From assembly GCA_029876055.1 (NCBI GenBank), contig CM056875.1, forward strand, positions 4,055,001-4,119,000: a stretch of DNA of 64,000 bases, in the 5' to 3' direction. The translations under genes and the position numbers were made by a program. Below, in pieces: positions 9,433-19,853 of this stretch. This stretch comes from Madurella fahalii (Eukaryota > Ascomycota > Sordariomycetes > Sordariales). Within the stretch, counting starts at the first letter, position 1, and the number at the start of each line of letters is the position of its first letter. Below the pieces are notes generated by a model. It saw only the letters and a list, made by a program, of their open reading frames with translations, had not been told where the DNA came from and made no database searches.

Positions 9433-11294
9433 ACGTATATTATAAGCGAACGGTCCATATAAGCGAACGGTCCACTTTCTACAACCCTACAAATACTATC
9501 TGCAATTGCAACACAACAACACTAGGAACCAACGATAATTACATTAGAAACAGCTGAATCCGAGGATTCTGCAGCCTCCCGGCAAGTACGCGCATTATGG
9601 CCAGGCTTGCCACACACACCACAACACCGAACCTTCGTACGACCCCCCCCTGTACTACTACCTTCTGGCTGTGTATCTCCCACTACCTCCCTACCTACGG
9701 CCTTCTGGGCCAGTAGATCCTGTGCATCTTGTACAGTAAGTGACCCCCCAAGCTGTATACGTGTTCTTTTAGCTCTCCGGCGCTTGCTTAGTGCCTCGTT
9801 GGCTTTGCGGAGCGAAGAGACCTCTGACTGTAGAAGAGCAACTTGGTGCATTACAGCCATTGTACCCTTGGTAAGTTGATCTACAGCAGCTAACATCGAA
9901 GTCGGAGAGCTGTTTTGATGGTTGGTAATGCGAGTCTTGATAAGTATTGACTGCGATTCGGCTTCTCGGGGATTGTGTGGCGTCTGGAAGACCCAAGGTT
10001 GTACGGTATTCGACTGTGAGGCTGGGGGTGTTGGTGTACGAAGCTGTATATCCAGGGTAGAAAGTACCCTCTCTGGATTGTACGGTACAAGGCCAGCCCC
10101 TGCAAAGCCACCTTGTATATTGCTCTCTGTCATAGAAGCAAAGAAGGCCTCGCGGAAGGCACAGAGGAACTCGAGCTTGCTGACGTGGTTGATATACATA
10201 CGCATTAAGTCCTCGATTTGGCGACCGTATGCCTGCTTCAGTGGCCCAAAGCAGCCAACATCAAGTGGCTGGCACTTGTGGGAAGAGTGCGGAGGCATAC
10301 AGAGCGTAATGATATTGTTCTGCTTGCAGTAGAGCTCGAACTCGGTCGAGTGGTGGCTTTCGTGGCCGTCGAGGATCAACAACCGGTATGTGCCCTTTTT
10401 CCGGGATTTTGAGTGGTAGTCGAAGTGCTTGATCCAATCTAGGCCTACTACATTGGTAGTCCAGCCATTGTCGGTAGTCGCAATACGCCAGTTGGCTGGA
10501 AGGTTGCACTCTCGGTACCAGTTGGCAAGGTGGTAATGCCCGGCCAAGATAATGAAGGGAGGGATAACCCAGCCAAGGGCATTGACACCCTGGATCACTG
10601 TTGCCCACTCGCGGTTGCCAGGCTGGGCTAGCTTTGCCTTACCATAGCCGTCGGAGGTTATAACGACCATACCCACAGAGATAATCCCCATCATAAACCC
10701 AGTCTCATCGAAGTTGTAGATATCGTCATCCACAATACCGTACTTGGCCTTAGTGTTCTGTACGAGTGCAAACCACTCGCCAATAACCTTTGGATCCTCG
10801 CACTTGGCCCTCTGGTAGTCGTACCGACGTGTCCAACGTGTCCGGAGCTCTGGCTGGCGTTTGACGAAGTTGTGGGCCCAGAGCTTGCCGACAGGGGGCG
10901 CGTCGCGTACACGTAGTAGTTGGTTGGCCATATCTTCCACACCACTCAGTCTAGGTGGGAATGCACGCTCAGATAGTTCAACTATATACTGAACTATCGT
11001 CAGCTCTTCGAGATCCGTAAGCTTCCGCGAGTTGGCTGGAATATCGCGTCGCGTAGGCCGGCCCTTACGACGGTTGCGAAGAGTAGTATGGCTGACGTTG
11101 TAGACCTTTGCTGCACCTCGTAGGCTTAGGTTTTTGTCATTTTGAAGAGCGTCAAGGGCCAGGATTAGCCTGGCTTCCTTTGAAGTAGGAGGCATGTTGG
11201 GTTGTTGAGAAAATCTGTGTTGAGTGCAAGGGTGGCGCGTCGCGTTGGAAAGTGGACCGTTCGCTTATGTGGACCGTTCGCTTATAATATACGT
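9433..11294 (-). mobile_element. intact Fot1/pogo-type transposon, family A
   Basis: The element is 1862 bp with terminal inverted repeats of about 47 bp that differ at one position. Both ends begin ACGTATATTATAAGCGAAC and are flanked by TA (9431-9432 and 11295-11296), the target duplication of Tc1/mariner/pogo elements. Each terminal repeat contains the motif TAAGCGAACGGTCCA twice in tandem, probably transposase binding sites. It carries one uninterrupted transposase gene and shows no RIP-like bias, although it is inserted in a heavily mutated Gypsy integrase. It looks recent and potentially active. Confidence 0.93.
9522..11195 (-). CDS. Fot1/pogo-type DDE transposase, intact
   Basis: This 557-residue transposase would cut and paste its own element at TA sites. 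An N-terminal helix-turn-helix (residues about 10-50, LSLRGAAKVYNVSHTTL) is followed by a CENP-B-like DNA-binding region (about 55-130). The DDE_1 catalytic core has aspartates at about 163 (YNFDETGF), 276 (LILDGHESH) and 312 (QPLDVGCFGPLK), the DD35D spacing typical of Fot1. A CCHC zinc knuckle (CGVCGKPGHNARTC, about 525-538) lies near the C-terminus. The start is the ATG at 11195, about 100 bp inside the terminal repeat. No intron or stop is needed. The family-B and family-C copies in this window are related but broken. Confidence 0.93.
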   Translation of the reverse strand: MPPTSKEARLILALDALQNDKNLSLRGAAKVYNVSHTTLRNRRKGRPTRRDIPANSRKLTDLEELTIVQYIVELSERAFPPRLSGVEDMANQLLRVRDAPPVGKLWAHNFVKRQPELRTRWTRRYDYQRAKCEDPKVIGEWFALVQNTKAKYGIVDDDIYNFDETGFMMGIISVGMVVITSDGYGKAKLAQPGNREWATVIQGVNALGWVIPPFIILAGHYHLANWYRECNLPANWRIATTDNGWTTNVVGLDWIKHFDYHSKSRKKGTYRLLILDGHESHHSTEFELYCKQNNIITLCMPPHSSHKCQPLDVGCFGPLKQAYGRQIEDLMRMYINHVSKLEFLCAFREAFFASMTESNIQGGFAGAGLVPYNPERVLSTLDIQLRTPTPPASQSNTVQPWVFQTPHNPREAESQSILIKTRITNHQNSSPTSMLAAVDQLTKGTMAVMHQVALLQSEVSSLRKANEALSKRRRAKRTRIQLGGSLTVQDAQDLLAQKAVGREVVGDTQPEGSSTGGGRTKVRCCGVCGKPGHNARTCREAAESSDSAVSNVIIVGS

Positions 11295-11296
11295 TA

Positions 11297-11800
11297 TAGA
11301 TAATGCCTATAGTTATATCTGTCGAGAGTAGTAGCTTCGTAATATAGTCTATAGTTATCAAACTCTATAGTTATTCAGCTACTAGAAGGTGTTCTAAGAA
11401 TCTATAGGGTTTATACCTTATAGCCTTACTTTAGTTATAGATATTGTAGTTATATATTACTTCTTCGACTTATTTCCTAAACTTAGAGAAGTTATAGTCT
11501 TTCTAGAGTTAGATAGTAGTTGTTACTATCTCTATATATCCTCTAAATTTTAACTTATAAATACTTTTAATAAATTCCGCTTATTATTTTAATAGGATAT
11601 AGGCCTTTCCTATATACTAGAGTTATCTTCTTATAAAGGTAATTCCCTTAACCTTACTTCCAGGTAACTTATACTAGATAGTAGTATCGCTTACTATACT
11701 CTAGTAGTGTTTATTCAGTTATTTTTTTCTTAAAAAAAAACTATATAATACTCTTCTAAGTGTTATAGAAGGTACTATAGCAATCTATCCAGCTATACTT
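11297..11800 (-). pseudogene. Gypsy G2 remains between two DNA transposons
   Basis: This stretch continues the Gypsy integrase region after the Fot1 insertion. It is TpA-rich with stops in every frame. The call rests on its position between the integrase fragment at 8941-9430 and the reverse transcriptase at 12357-14530. Confidence 0.4.
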
Positions 11801-11802
11801 AA

Positions 11803-12352
11803 GAGAGAGTCTCTTTGGACTATGAGAAGTGTCTCACTATACTATGACCCCACTTTAAACTGCCATATATATCCCTAACCCTAGTACGTACCCATTAAAG
11901 ATGGATATGACAATTGACGCAAGACTCTCATTTCACTGCAAAAAGCCTACCAAATACTGCAATTGCAATTGACGTTGTCAAAGTACTCAATTCGTCTCAA
12001 TTCGTTGATATGTTACAAAGGCCAAATAGGCGCTGTTTTCCCACAGTTTGACGGCCCAGTTATCTATCTGCCTGTCCATTTGCCTGTCCATCTGGCTAAG
12101 CGCCTCCCTACTTCCACGCTCTTTACCACGCCCTCGTCGCGATCGTTGTGGTGCCGCTTGACTAGCGATACCCTCGTTGTTGTTGTCGTTGTTGTTGTCT
12201 TTCTGCGCGAGTGGGTATCTTGCGTCAACTGTCGCGTCTATCAACACGGGCACCCATTAGGGTCAGGGTTATATGTTGTGTGCACGGGCCGTTCGAAGTG
12301 GGATCATAGTATAGTTAGACACTTCTCATAGTCCAAAGAGACCCTCTCTTTC
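11803..12352. mobile_element. 550-bp TTAA-flanked inverted-repeat element
   Basis: The ends form an inverted repeat of about 50 bp that includes TCTCTTTGGACTATGAGAAG, with a small length difference at the tips. TTAA lies on both sides (11799-11802 and 12353-12356), the duplication used by piggyBac-type elements. The interior has normal base composition and a GTT/GTC triplet run near 12174-12200. A minus-strand open frame at 11987-12253 has an N-rich, K/R-rich stretch and two DRQ repeats but no recognised domain. It looks like a non-autonomous transposon inserted in Gypsy G2. Confidence 0.7.
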
Positions 12353-12356
12353 TTAA

Positions 12357-14530
12357 AGTAGCAGTAACGAAGCTTCTATATATTTTCGGTATAATCTAAT
12401 TATCTATTTAGTATCGGTGCAAGTATTTTCTTTTTCTATAATATAATTGATTCTAAAGTTAAATTCTATAAGGAATTCTATTTAGTAGACCTATCTTCTA
12501 TTTAGAACTTTAGTAGTAATAAAGTACTATAGATTCTTATAGTTGGTATAGACCCATATTTCGTATATAGTTCTACTAAGATATAGTCTCTACTCCTAGA
12601 AGGCCTTAACCATAGCAAGAAGATCTTTATTGTATATAGGGTAGTTGAGTTTTAGGTCTCTATAGCTTCTTAGAGAAGAATACTATTAAATAGAGTTATC
12701 TATCTTTGTCCCTCTATCCGAGCTACCCTCCTATTATAAAGTTGGAGGTATCGGTCTCTACTTCAAAGAGTTTTCTAAAGTCTAGTAGTATAAGGATAGG
12801 ATCTATAGTAATTATTATTTAAATCTTTCGGAAAGCCTATTTATATTCCTCTTTCTATTCGAAGTTAGCTCCTTTTTTAGTAAGTTTATATAGCGGTCTT
12901 ATAATATCCCCGAACCCTCTAATAAATATTTAATAGAAGTTGACGAACCTAATAAATATTCGAATTTCTATAACATTAATTAATATAGGTTAGACGCTAA
13001 TAGCCTTAATTATCTTTAGTCCTATCTAAATTTTCTTAGGGAGATTTTGAATCTTAAGAAGATAGTCTTTTAAATATAAAATTTTCTTTTATCTTTTTAT
13101 ATAGATAGTTCATACTAGTATAAAGTATCTACAACTACTTTAATATACTTCTTATACTCTTTAATAGTATTAGAATAGATAAGTATATTATTAAAGTAGT
13201 AAACTACGAACTTATCGAGAAAAATCAGATAGTATAATTAATTAAAGCTTAAAAAGTTACCAATATATTAATAAGTTTAAATAATATAATAAAATACTTG
13301 AAATATCTATAGGATATTTGAAATATCTATAGGATATTTGAAATACTATCTTCTATTTATTTCCTTCTTTAATATAAATATAGGTATATCCAGTTAGAAA
13401 GTCTAGATAGATAAAGTATTATACTTCTACTAGCTAATTATATGGCTTAGAGATTAGTAGTAAAGGGTAATAGTTCTTTACTATCTATTTATTTAGCTAT
13501 CAGTAGTTAATATAAAGTTATAATATTCTATCCTTCTTAGATATAAAAAATATTAGATATCTTATTAAGGATATAGATAGTCTATTATATCATTTAATAA
13601 GATTTTAATAATATATTTTCTTAACTCTATATTTTATTTCTTATTAATATAGTATACTTTAAAGAACTTTAATTAAACCTGTTATTTTAATTCAATTTTA
13701 TAATCCTATAGTCCTCGGTCTAGTAGTCTAATAAGGTATAGTACTTTGAAAATAGGGTAGTCCTAATATTGTTTAGAGACTTTTAACTCCCTTTAATCTT
13801 TATTTTTATAGATTATAACTTTAGTGATCTCGAACTAGGGGACCTATCTCTGAAACTCCTATTATCTGTTTTTATCGACTAAGATAACTACGACTTTTAT
13901 TTATATCTTTCCTTCGTTATTTAATTCTTCTTTTTCTACTTCTTCCTAGGTCTATAGGGCCTTATTCGCTACTACTTAGCCTTTATAGGAATTTTGGTAA
14001 TAGTTTCTTTTCTATTATATAACTTACTTATAGTTCCTAATCTAGATAATCGGAATATATTTAACGTTCTTTAGAATATAAGTAACTACCTTCCCTCTAA
14101 TCGATATCTAGGTTATAGTCTTAATACCATAGTCGCCTTAATATTATAATATATTTATATCCTATATCTACTATCGAATATCGTTATAGTAGTCTTTCCC
14201 TCTACTTCTATAGCAATTAGTTCTATTTCTTGTTGTACCTACTAAATATCGAATAGTCTACTAACTACCCTAGGTCTCGTCTTTTCCTTCTACAGAATTT
14301 AGTATTAATTAACTAATTATAGGATTATAAAGTCTACTTACAATCTTCTATTAACTAGTATCTTTATTTAGAAACTAGGTCCTTTTACTATTATCTAGAT
14401 CTTATTATTAGGGGCTGGTATATTGATAGTAGCGACTTCGGCCCTCCTATTCAAGTATCTTCTCTTTTCTATTCTCATAATATTTTTTTAAGGTTCTAGG
14501 GCCTTTTATAGGGCCTTTAGGCCATTTCCT
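12357..14530 (-). pseudogene. Gypsy retrotransposon G2 remains (RT, PR, gag part)
   Basis: On the minus strand the reverse transcriptase core at about 13135-13210 reads FVVYYFNNILIYSNT. The family has YFDDILIYS, so both catalytic aspartates have become asparagine, as G-to-A changes would produce. The sequence is otherwise TpA-rich with many stops. Protease and gag should lie toward 14500 but are too damaged to delimit. Confidence 0.6.
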
Positions 14531-15239
14531 AGCTCAGAGATTACTAGCTTACTACAAGGTTAAGATCCCAGTGGGTTCGAATTTCTGACCTTGGCCAGAT
14601 TCTAGGCTTCGGTGGTATCGGACACCACACAACAAAGTGTTCTACTGTTTCCCGGCCCTCTCCACAACCACAGTAGGGAGTACGGAGATTCGGAACCTCC
14701 TTTTTCCATCATATCTCCCAAGCTCTGCTCAAAGCTTCTTCAACTGTAAGTCCCTAGTCCAGCCCTTAACCCTGACTCTGTCAACCCTGACCCCAGACCT
14801 GGCTTTGCTCTCTTCCTTAGTTTACCCACTGGCTAATAGTAATAGCAGCTTTTTCAGATATTGTTAGCTGTTGTGGTAATAGGGCCTTATGACCTCGTCT
14901 TCGTCTCTGGAATCTCTTATATAGTCTGTTGCAAGCCTCTTGGATTAGGGAGCTTAGTGGGCGCCATGGAGCCTCTGGATTTTACCTAGCCTGTAGAAGA
15001 GGGGTCTGTAGCCGGGCTTCGAAGTCTGTAAGTCTCTTGTTAAGATATAAGTCTAGTGTTGGTACCCAAGTCTCTGTTTCGAGGTTCCGGATAGAGGTAG
15101 CCCTGTAGGCCCCAGCTACTATCCTAAGGCTCCTTGACTGGGCTTTGATCAACTTCGCTGCTATACTCTGAGGTTAGCCATCGGCTGTTGTAGGCTGGTG
15201 ATAGTTGGTAGCTCTAAAGGCTAATAGTACTCCGGATAC
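14531..15239 (-). pseudogene. LINE (Tad1-like) ORF2 3' fragment
   Basis: This fragment matches the 3' half of the LINE at 15987-23000 in the opposite orientation. It includes the C-terminal CxC...HxxxxC zinc-finger region (about 14570-14690) and the RETEA / LDLYLN-like region near 15020-15080. It is less mutated than the Gypsy remains but carries stops. Its 5' side ends where an LTR C copy begins at 15240. Confidence 0.6.
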
Positions 15240-15536
15240 TGTAATATCTAGAAGATCTTGGAATCTGATTTATAATCAAGAGGCTCTACAATGATTATAA
15301 ATTACAGTGAGTCATTCGATGAATTACACTAATAGTCATATAGAAGAAAATTCTAGAAGACCAAAGCTAGCTCTATAAATACGGCTATAGCCCACTTGAA
15401 GATAGATTTTAGATTTAGATACACAGCAATTCTGAATAATACAACTATCTTCAACCTACTTCTACTGCTCCTACTACATTACTACCATTTGTCGATTGCT
15501 TCGTTATTCTACCTTTACTTCCGTTACCTCCTTACA
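15240..15536 (+). repeat. LTR C, left arm of inverted pair
   Basis: It begins TGTAATATCTAGAAG and ends CTCCTTACA. It matches the right arm (15615-15980) in inverted orientation and the single copy at 38997-39371. It lacks about 75 bp present in the other two. TG...CA ends suggest an LTR. An 80-bp LINE-derived spacer separates the arms. Confidence 0.65.
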
Positions 15537-15614
15537 CCTTCCCTAGCAGGGAGTTCTGAACCTCCCTACTCTCTATTATAGCTATAGGGAGAGCCGGGAA
15601 ATAATAGAATACCT

Positions 15615-15980
15615 TGTAAGGAGGTAACGGAAGTAAAGGTAGAATAACGAAGCAATCGACAAATGGTAGTAATGTAGTAGGAGCAGTAGAAGTAGGTTGA
15701 AGATAGTTGTATTATTCAGAATTGCTGTGTATCTAAATCTAAAATCTATCTTCAAGTGGGCTATAGCCGTATTTATAGAGCTAGCTTTGGTCTTCTAGAA
15801 TTTTCTTCTATATAACTAATAATATAATTCATCGAATGACTCACTGTAATTTATAATCATTATAGAGTCTCTAGAATCCTATAGAATCCATTGGAATTTC
15901 TTTACATAATAATTACATAAGAATATATATTAGTCATATAGTGATTATAAATCAGATTCCAAGATCTTCTAGATCTTACA
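15615..15980 (-). repeat. LTR C, right arm of inverted pair
   Basis: On the minus strand it starts TGTAAGATCTAGAAG at 15980 and ends CCTTACA at 15615. ATACCT flanks it on both sides (15609-15614 and 15981-15986), a likely 6-bp target duplication. With the left arm it forms an inverted repeat of about 300 bp per arm that could fold as a hairpin. Confidence 0.7.
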
Positions 15981-17499
15981 ATACCTAAAGAACTACTAGA
16001 AAGGCTAAAGCTAGCTTGCACAGTAGTCCTTATAGGCGACTTCAACCTCTACCATCCTCTATAGGATCAGCTCGACCGGTACGACCTAGATTCTGAAACC
16101 CTGCTCCAACTATCAGCCTTTTGGGACCTCGACCTTATTACCCCCAGCAGTACTATCACCCAGGTCCCCCGAGGAAACCAACGAGGTAAGCCTTCGATAC
16201 TCGACCTCGTCTGGGTTTCAGGGGGTATCCAATACTCCTACTACGGTATCGAGGAAAAGGAGAAATCGGACCACTTTCCCTGAAATCCTTATCCACCGCC
16301 TACAACTACACCAACAACCACAACCTCTAGGGTAGAACTAGAAAAAGATAGACCGACAGAGAGTCCAGGCCGAAGCAGCCCTACTGCCTTCGGTACTAGG
16401 ACTAGACGATAAAGGACCTACAGGACTATCCAGCTAAACCCAGACAACCGAGGATCTCGACAGAGCTTTCGACAAGCTAATCGGGGAGTTAACAAGGATT
16501 ACCGAAGCCAGTACCCCCCTAAGGAAGGCTAATATAGGGTAATAAGCTACTTAGTAGTCTATAGAGGTCCAGAGTAAAGTTAAAAAGGCTAGACAAGCCG
16601 AACGACTAATAAAGGAGGTACTAACGGCCTATAACAAGACCCAACTCAACTATAGGTTTAAAGACCTCTCGAAAGCTATTAGAAAGGCTAAGATAAAAGC
16701 GTAGAGAGATGCCCTACAGGGAGCCTCTTACAATATAGCCTTGCTTTGGAAGCTTGAACGGTAGGTTAGATGTAAAAGCTTTAAGCCGGCCGAACCCCCT
16801 AAACTCCCAACCCTCGAAGACTCGACGGGCCAACCTACCCTATCAACCTACCTCTAGAAAGCGATAGCTCTAGCCGACCGCTTCTTTCCTGACCCTCTAG
16901 CCGACCTATCAGATATCCAGGACCTATAGGTAGCCACTCTACAGGATCTTAACTTTCTTCGTCTAGAGATACTTCGAGCTAGGATAGTTCCCCCAGAGAC
17001 TCAAGGAGGCAATTATAATAAGTACTTCTGAAGGCTAGAAAAAGCCATCCGACTACTGTACCCCTAGCGGTTATAGGCCGATCTCTCTGCTTTCTACAGT
17101 AGGGAAAGTAATCGAGGCGGTAATAACAAAAAGGATTACTGAGACGGCTGAAGCCTACGGCCTACTGCCTGACAAACAAATAGGAAACTGGGAGAACAGG
17201 TCAACAGAGCTAGCAATCCGGCTAGTAGTAGCCTAGGTCCGCGAGGCCTGGAGATAACAAGCTACAGCTTCTTTACTACAGCTAGATTTTACAGGAGCTT
17301 TCGATAGGGTCAACTATATCCGACTATTAGCTACCCTCTACGACCTCGGCTTCCCACAGTAGCTAGTCTACTAGATAAAAGCCTGGCTTACTAACCGTAA
17401 AGCAATACTCCTTTTCGACGGCCAATAAACCTAATAGTCCGATATCAGGGCCGGAGTCCTATAGGGCTTACCCTTATCCCCTATCCTCTTTATCCTCTA

Positions 17500-19361
17500 A
17501 CGTGTTTTATCAGTGAGTGGGCCATATCAGCGAATGGGCCACCTCCCGCTACCTCTACAACAACTACCCTCAATTGCAATACAACAACATTAGGAACTAA
17601 CTATTATTACATCGGAAGCAGCTGAATCCGATGCTTCTACAACCTCCTGGTAAGTACGGGCATTATGGCCAGGCTTGCCGTATACACTACAGCACCGAAC
17701 CTTTGTACGACCCCCCCCTATACTACCACCATCCTGCTCCTTTTCTTGCGCCACCTCCCCAACCACGGCCTTCTGGTCTAGTTAATCCTTTGCATCTTGT
17801 ACTGCAAGTGATCCTCCAAGCTGCACGTGTGTTTTTTTAGCTCTCCGGCGCTTACTAAGTGCCTCGTTGGCCTTACGGAGCGAAGAGACCTCTGACTGAA
17901 GCAGGGCCATCTAGTGCATTACAGCCATCGTACCCTTAGTAAGCTGGTCTACCGCAGTCAACATCGAAGTCGGAGAGCTGTTTTAATGGTTGGCAATGCG
18001 AGTCTTAATAAGCGTTGACTACGAGGTTGCTTCTCGAGGGTTGTATGGTGTCTGGAAGACCCAAGGTTGTGGTGTGCCGGCCCGCGAGCTCAGGGGCGTT
18101 GGTGTACGAAGCTTTATATCCAGCTTAGATATCACCCTCTCTAGATTATATAGCATAAGGCCAGTACCTACAAAGCCACCCTAGATATTCTTTTCTGTTA
18201 TCGAGGCGAAGAAGGCCTTACGGAAGCTGTAAAGGAACTCGAGCTTGCTTATATGGTTGATATACATCCGTATCAAGTCTTCAACCTAGCGACTATATAC
18301 TTTCTTTAGCGGCCTAAAGCAGCCGATATCGAGTGGCTGGAGGAGGTGCGAGGAATATAGAGGCATACAGAGCGTAATAATGTTGTTCTGCTGGCAATAG
18401 AGCTCGAATTCGGTCGAATAGTAGCTCTCGTGGCCGTCGAGGATCAACAACCGGTACTTGCCCTTTACCCGGGGCGCCGTATAGTAGTCGAAGTGCTTGA
18501 TCCAATCTAGGCCTACTATATTGGTAGTCCAGCCGTTCTCGGTAGTTGCGATACGCCAGTCAGCCAGGAGGTCGCACTCGGTATACCAGTTGGCAAGGTG
18601 GTACTACGCAGCCAAGATGATAAACAGAGGGATAGCCTAGCCGAGAGCATTGACCCCCTGGATAACCGTCGCCTATTCGCGGTTACTAGGCTGAGCTAGC
18701 TTTGCCTTACTACGGCCATCCGAGGTCGTAACCACCATACCCGCGAAGATAATACCCATTATAAACCAGTCTCGTCGAAGTTGTAGATATCGTTATCTAC
18801 AATACTATACTTGGCCTTGACGTTCCGTACGAGGGCGAACCACTCGCCAATGGCCTTTGGATCCTCGTACTTGGCCCTCTAGAAGTCGTATCTACGCGAC
18901 CAGCGCGTTCGAATCTCTTCCTTACGTTTAACAAATCGATAGGCCCAGAGCTTGCCGACAGGGGGCGCGTCGCGTACGTATAGTAGTTGGTTGGCCATAT
19001 CTTCTACACCATGCAACCTTGATGGAAATCCTCGGGCATCTAGCTCAACAGTATATTGAACAATAGCCTCCTCTTCCAATTCGGTAAGCTTCCTCGACTT
19101 CGGCGTAGTATCGCGTCGTATAGGCTTGTCGTCGCATCGGCACCCTAGGGTATTTCGGGCGACTCCATAGATCTTAGCTGCGGCTCGCACGCTTAGATTC
19201 TTGTCCTTTTGAAGAGCTTGAAGGGCCAAGATTATATGGGCTTCATTTGATTTCGAGGGCATTTTGGATGTGGAGGGAAGTTTGTTGTTGAGGGTAAAGG
19301 TGTCGCGTCGCGTAAAAAGTGGCCCACTCGCTGATATGGCCCACTCACTGATAAAACACGT
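17500..19361 (-). mobile_element. Fot1/pogo-type transposon, family B, degraded
   Basis: The element is 1862 bp, flanked by TA at 17498-17499 and 19362-19363. Its terminal inverted repeats start ACGTGTTTTATCAG and carry the tandem motif AGTGAGTGGGCC / AGCGAATGGGCC. The transposase begins at 19262 and is open for 127 residues (MPSKSNEAHIILALQ...). That part has the helix-turn-helix and the RDAPPVGKLWA block. Further downstream many TAG/TAA stops appear, while the LILDGHESH-like and LLDIGCF-like regions are still readable. The length equals that of the intact family-A element. It is inserted in the LINE reverse transcriptase. Confidence 0.88.
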
Positions 19362-19853
19362 TATATAGCTTCGCTATATAAGACGCTAAAGGAGAAACAC
19401 TCTGAAATCGGACTGGTAGGTTTCGCTGACGACACTAATCTCCTAGCCTCTAGGAAAAACTCGAAGATCAATTGCTAGCAACTAGAAAGAGCTTGGACTA
19501 CCTATATACGGTAGGTAAGAGCTTACGGTATAGAGTTCAACCCGGCAAAAAGCGAACTAATCTACTTTAACAAAGGCCGATCTCACTAGACCGCCCCCCT
19601 CCGACTAACGTGTCCGACTAGACAAGGCTATACAGTAGTCTACCCAGCATCTAACGCGAGGTTCTTAGGGATTTGGCTCAACTGGAGACTCAACTGGAGG
19701 GCCTACAAGTTAAAAGTAGTACAAAAAGTTAAAAACCCAGGATTTCACCTGATCTAGGATAGCGGCTAAAACCTGGGGACTGGGCCTGATTAGGGTAAGA
19801 GAGGTCTATACCAAGTGCATCCGGAGTGCTATAGCCTTTGGAGCTACCAACTA

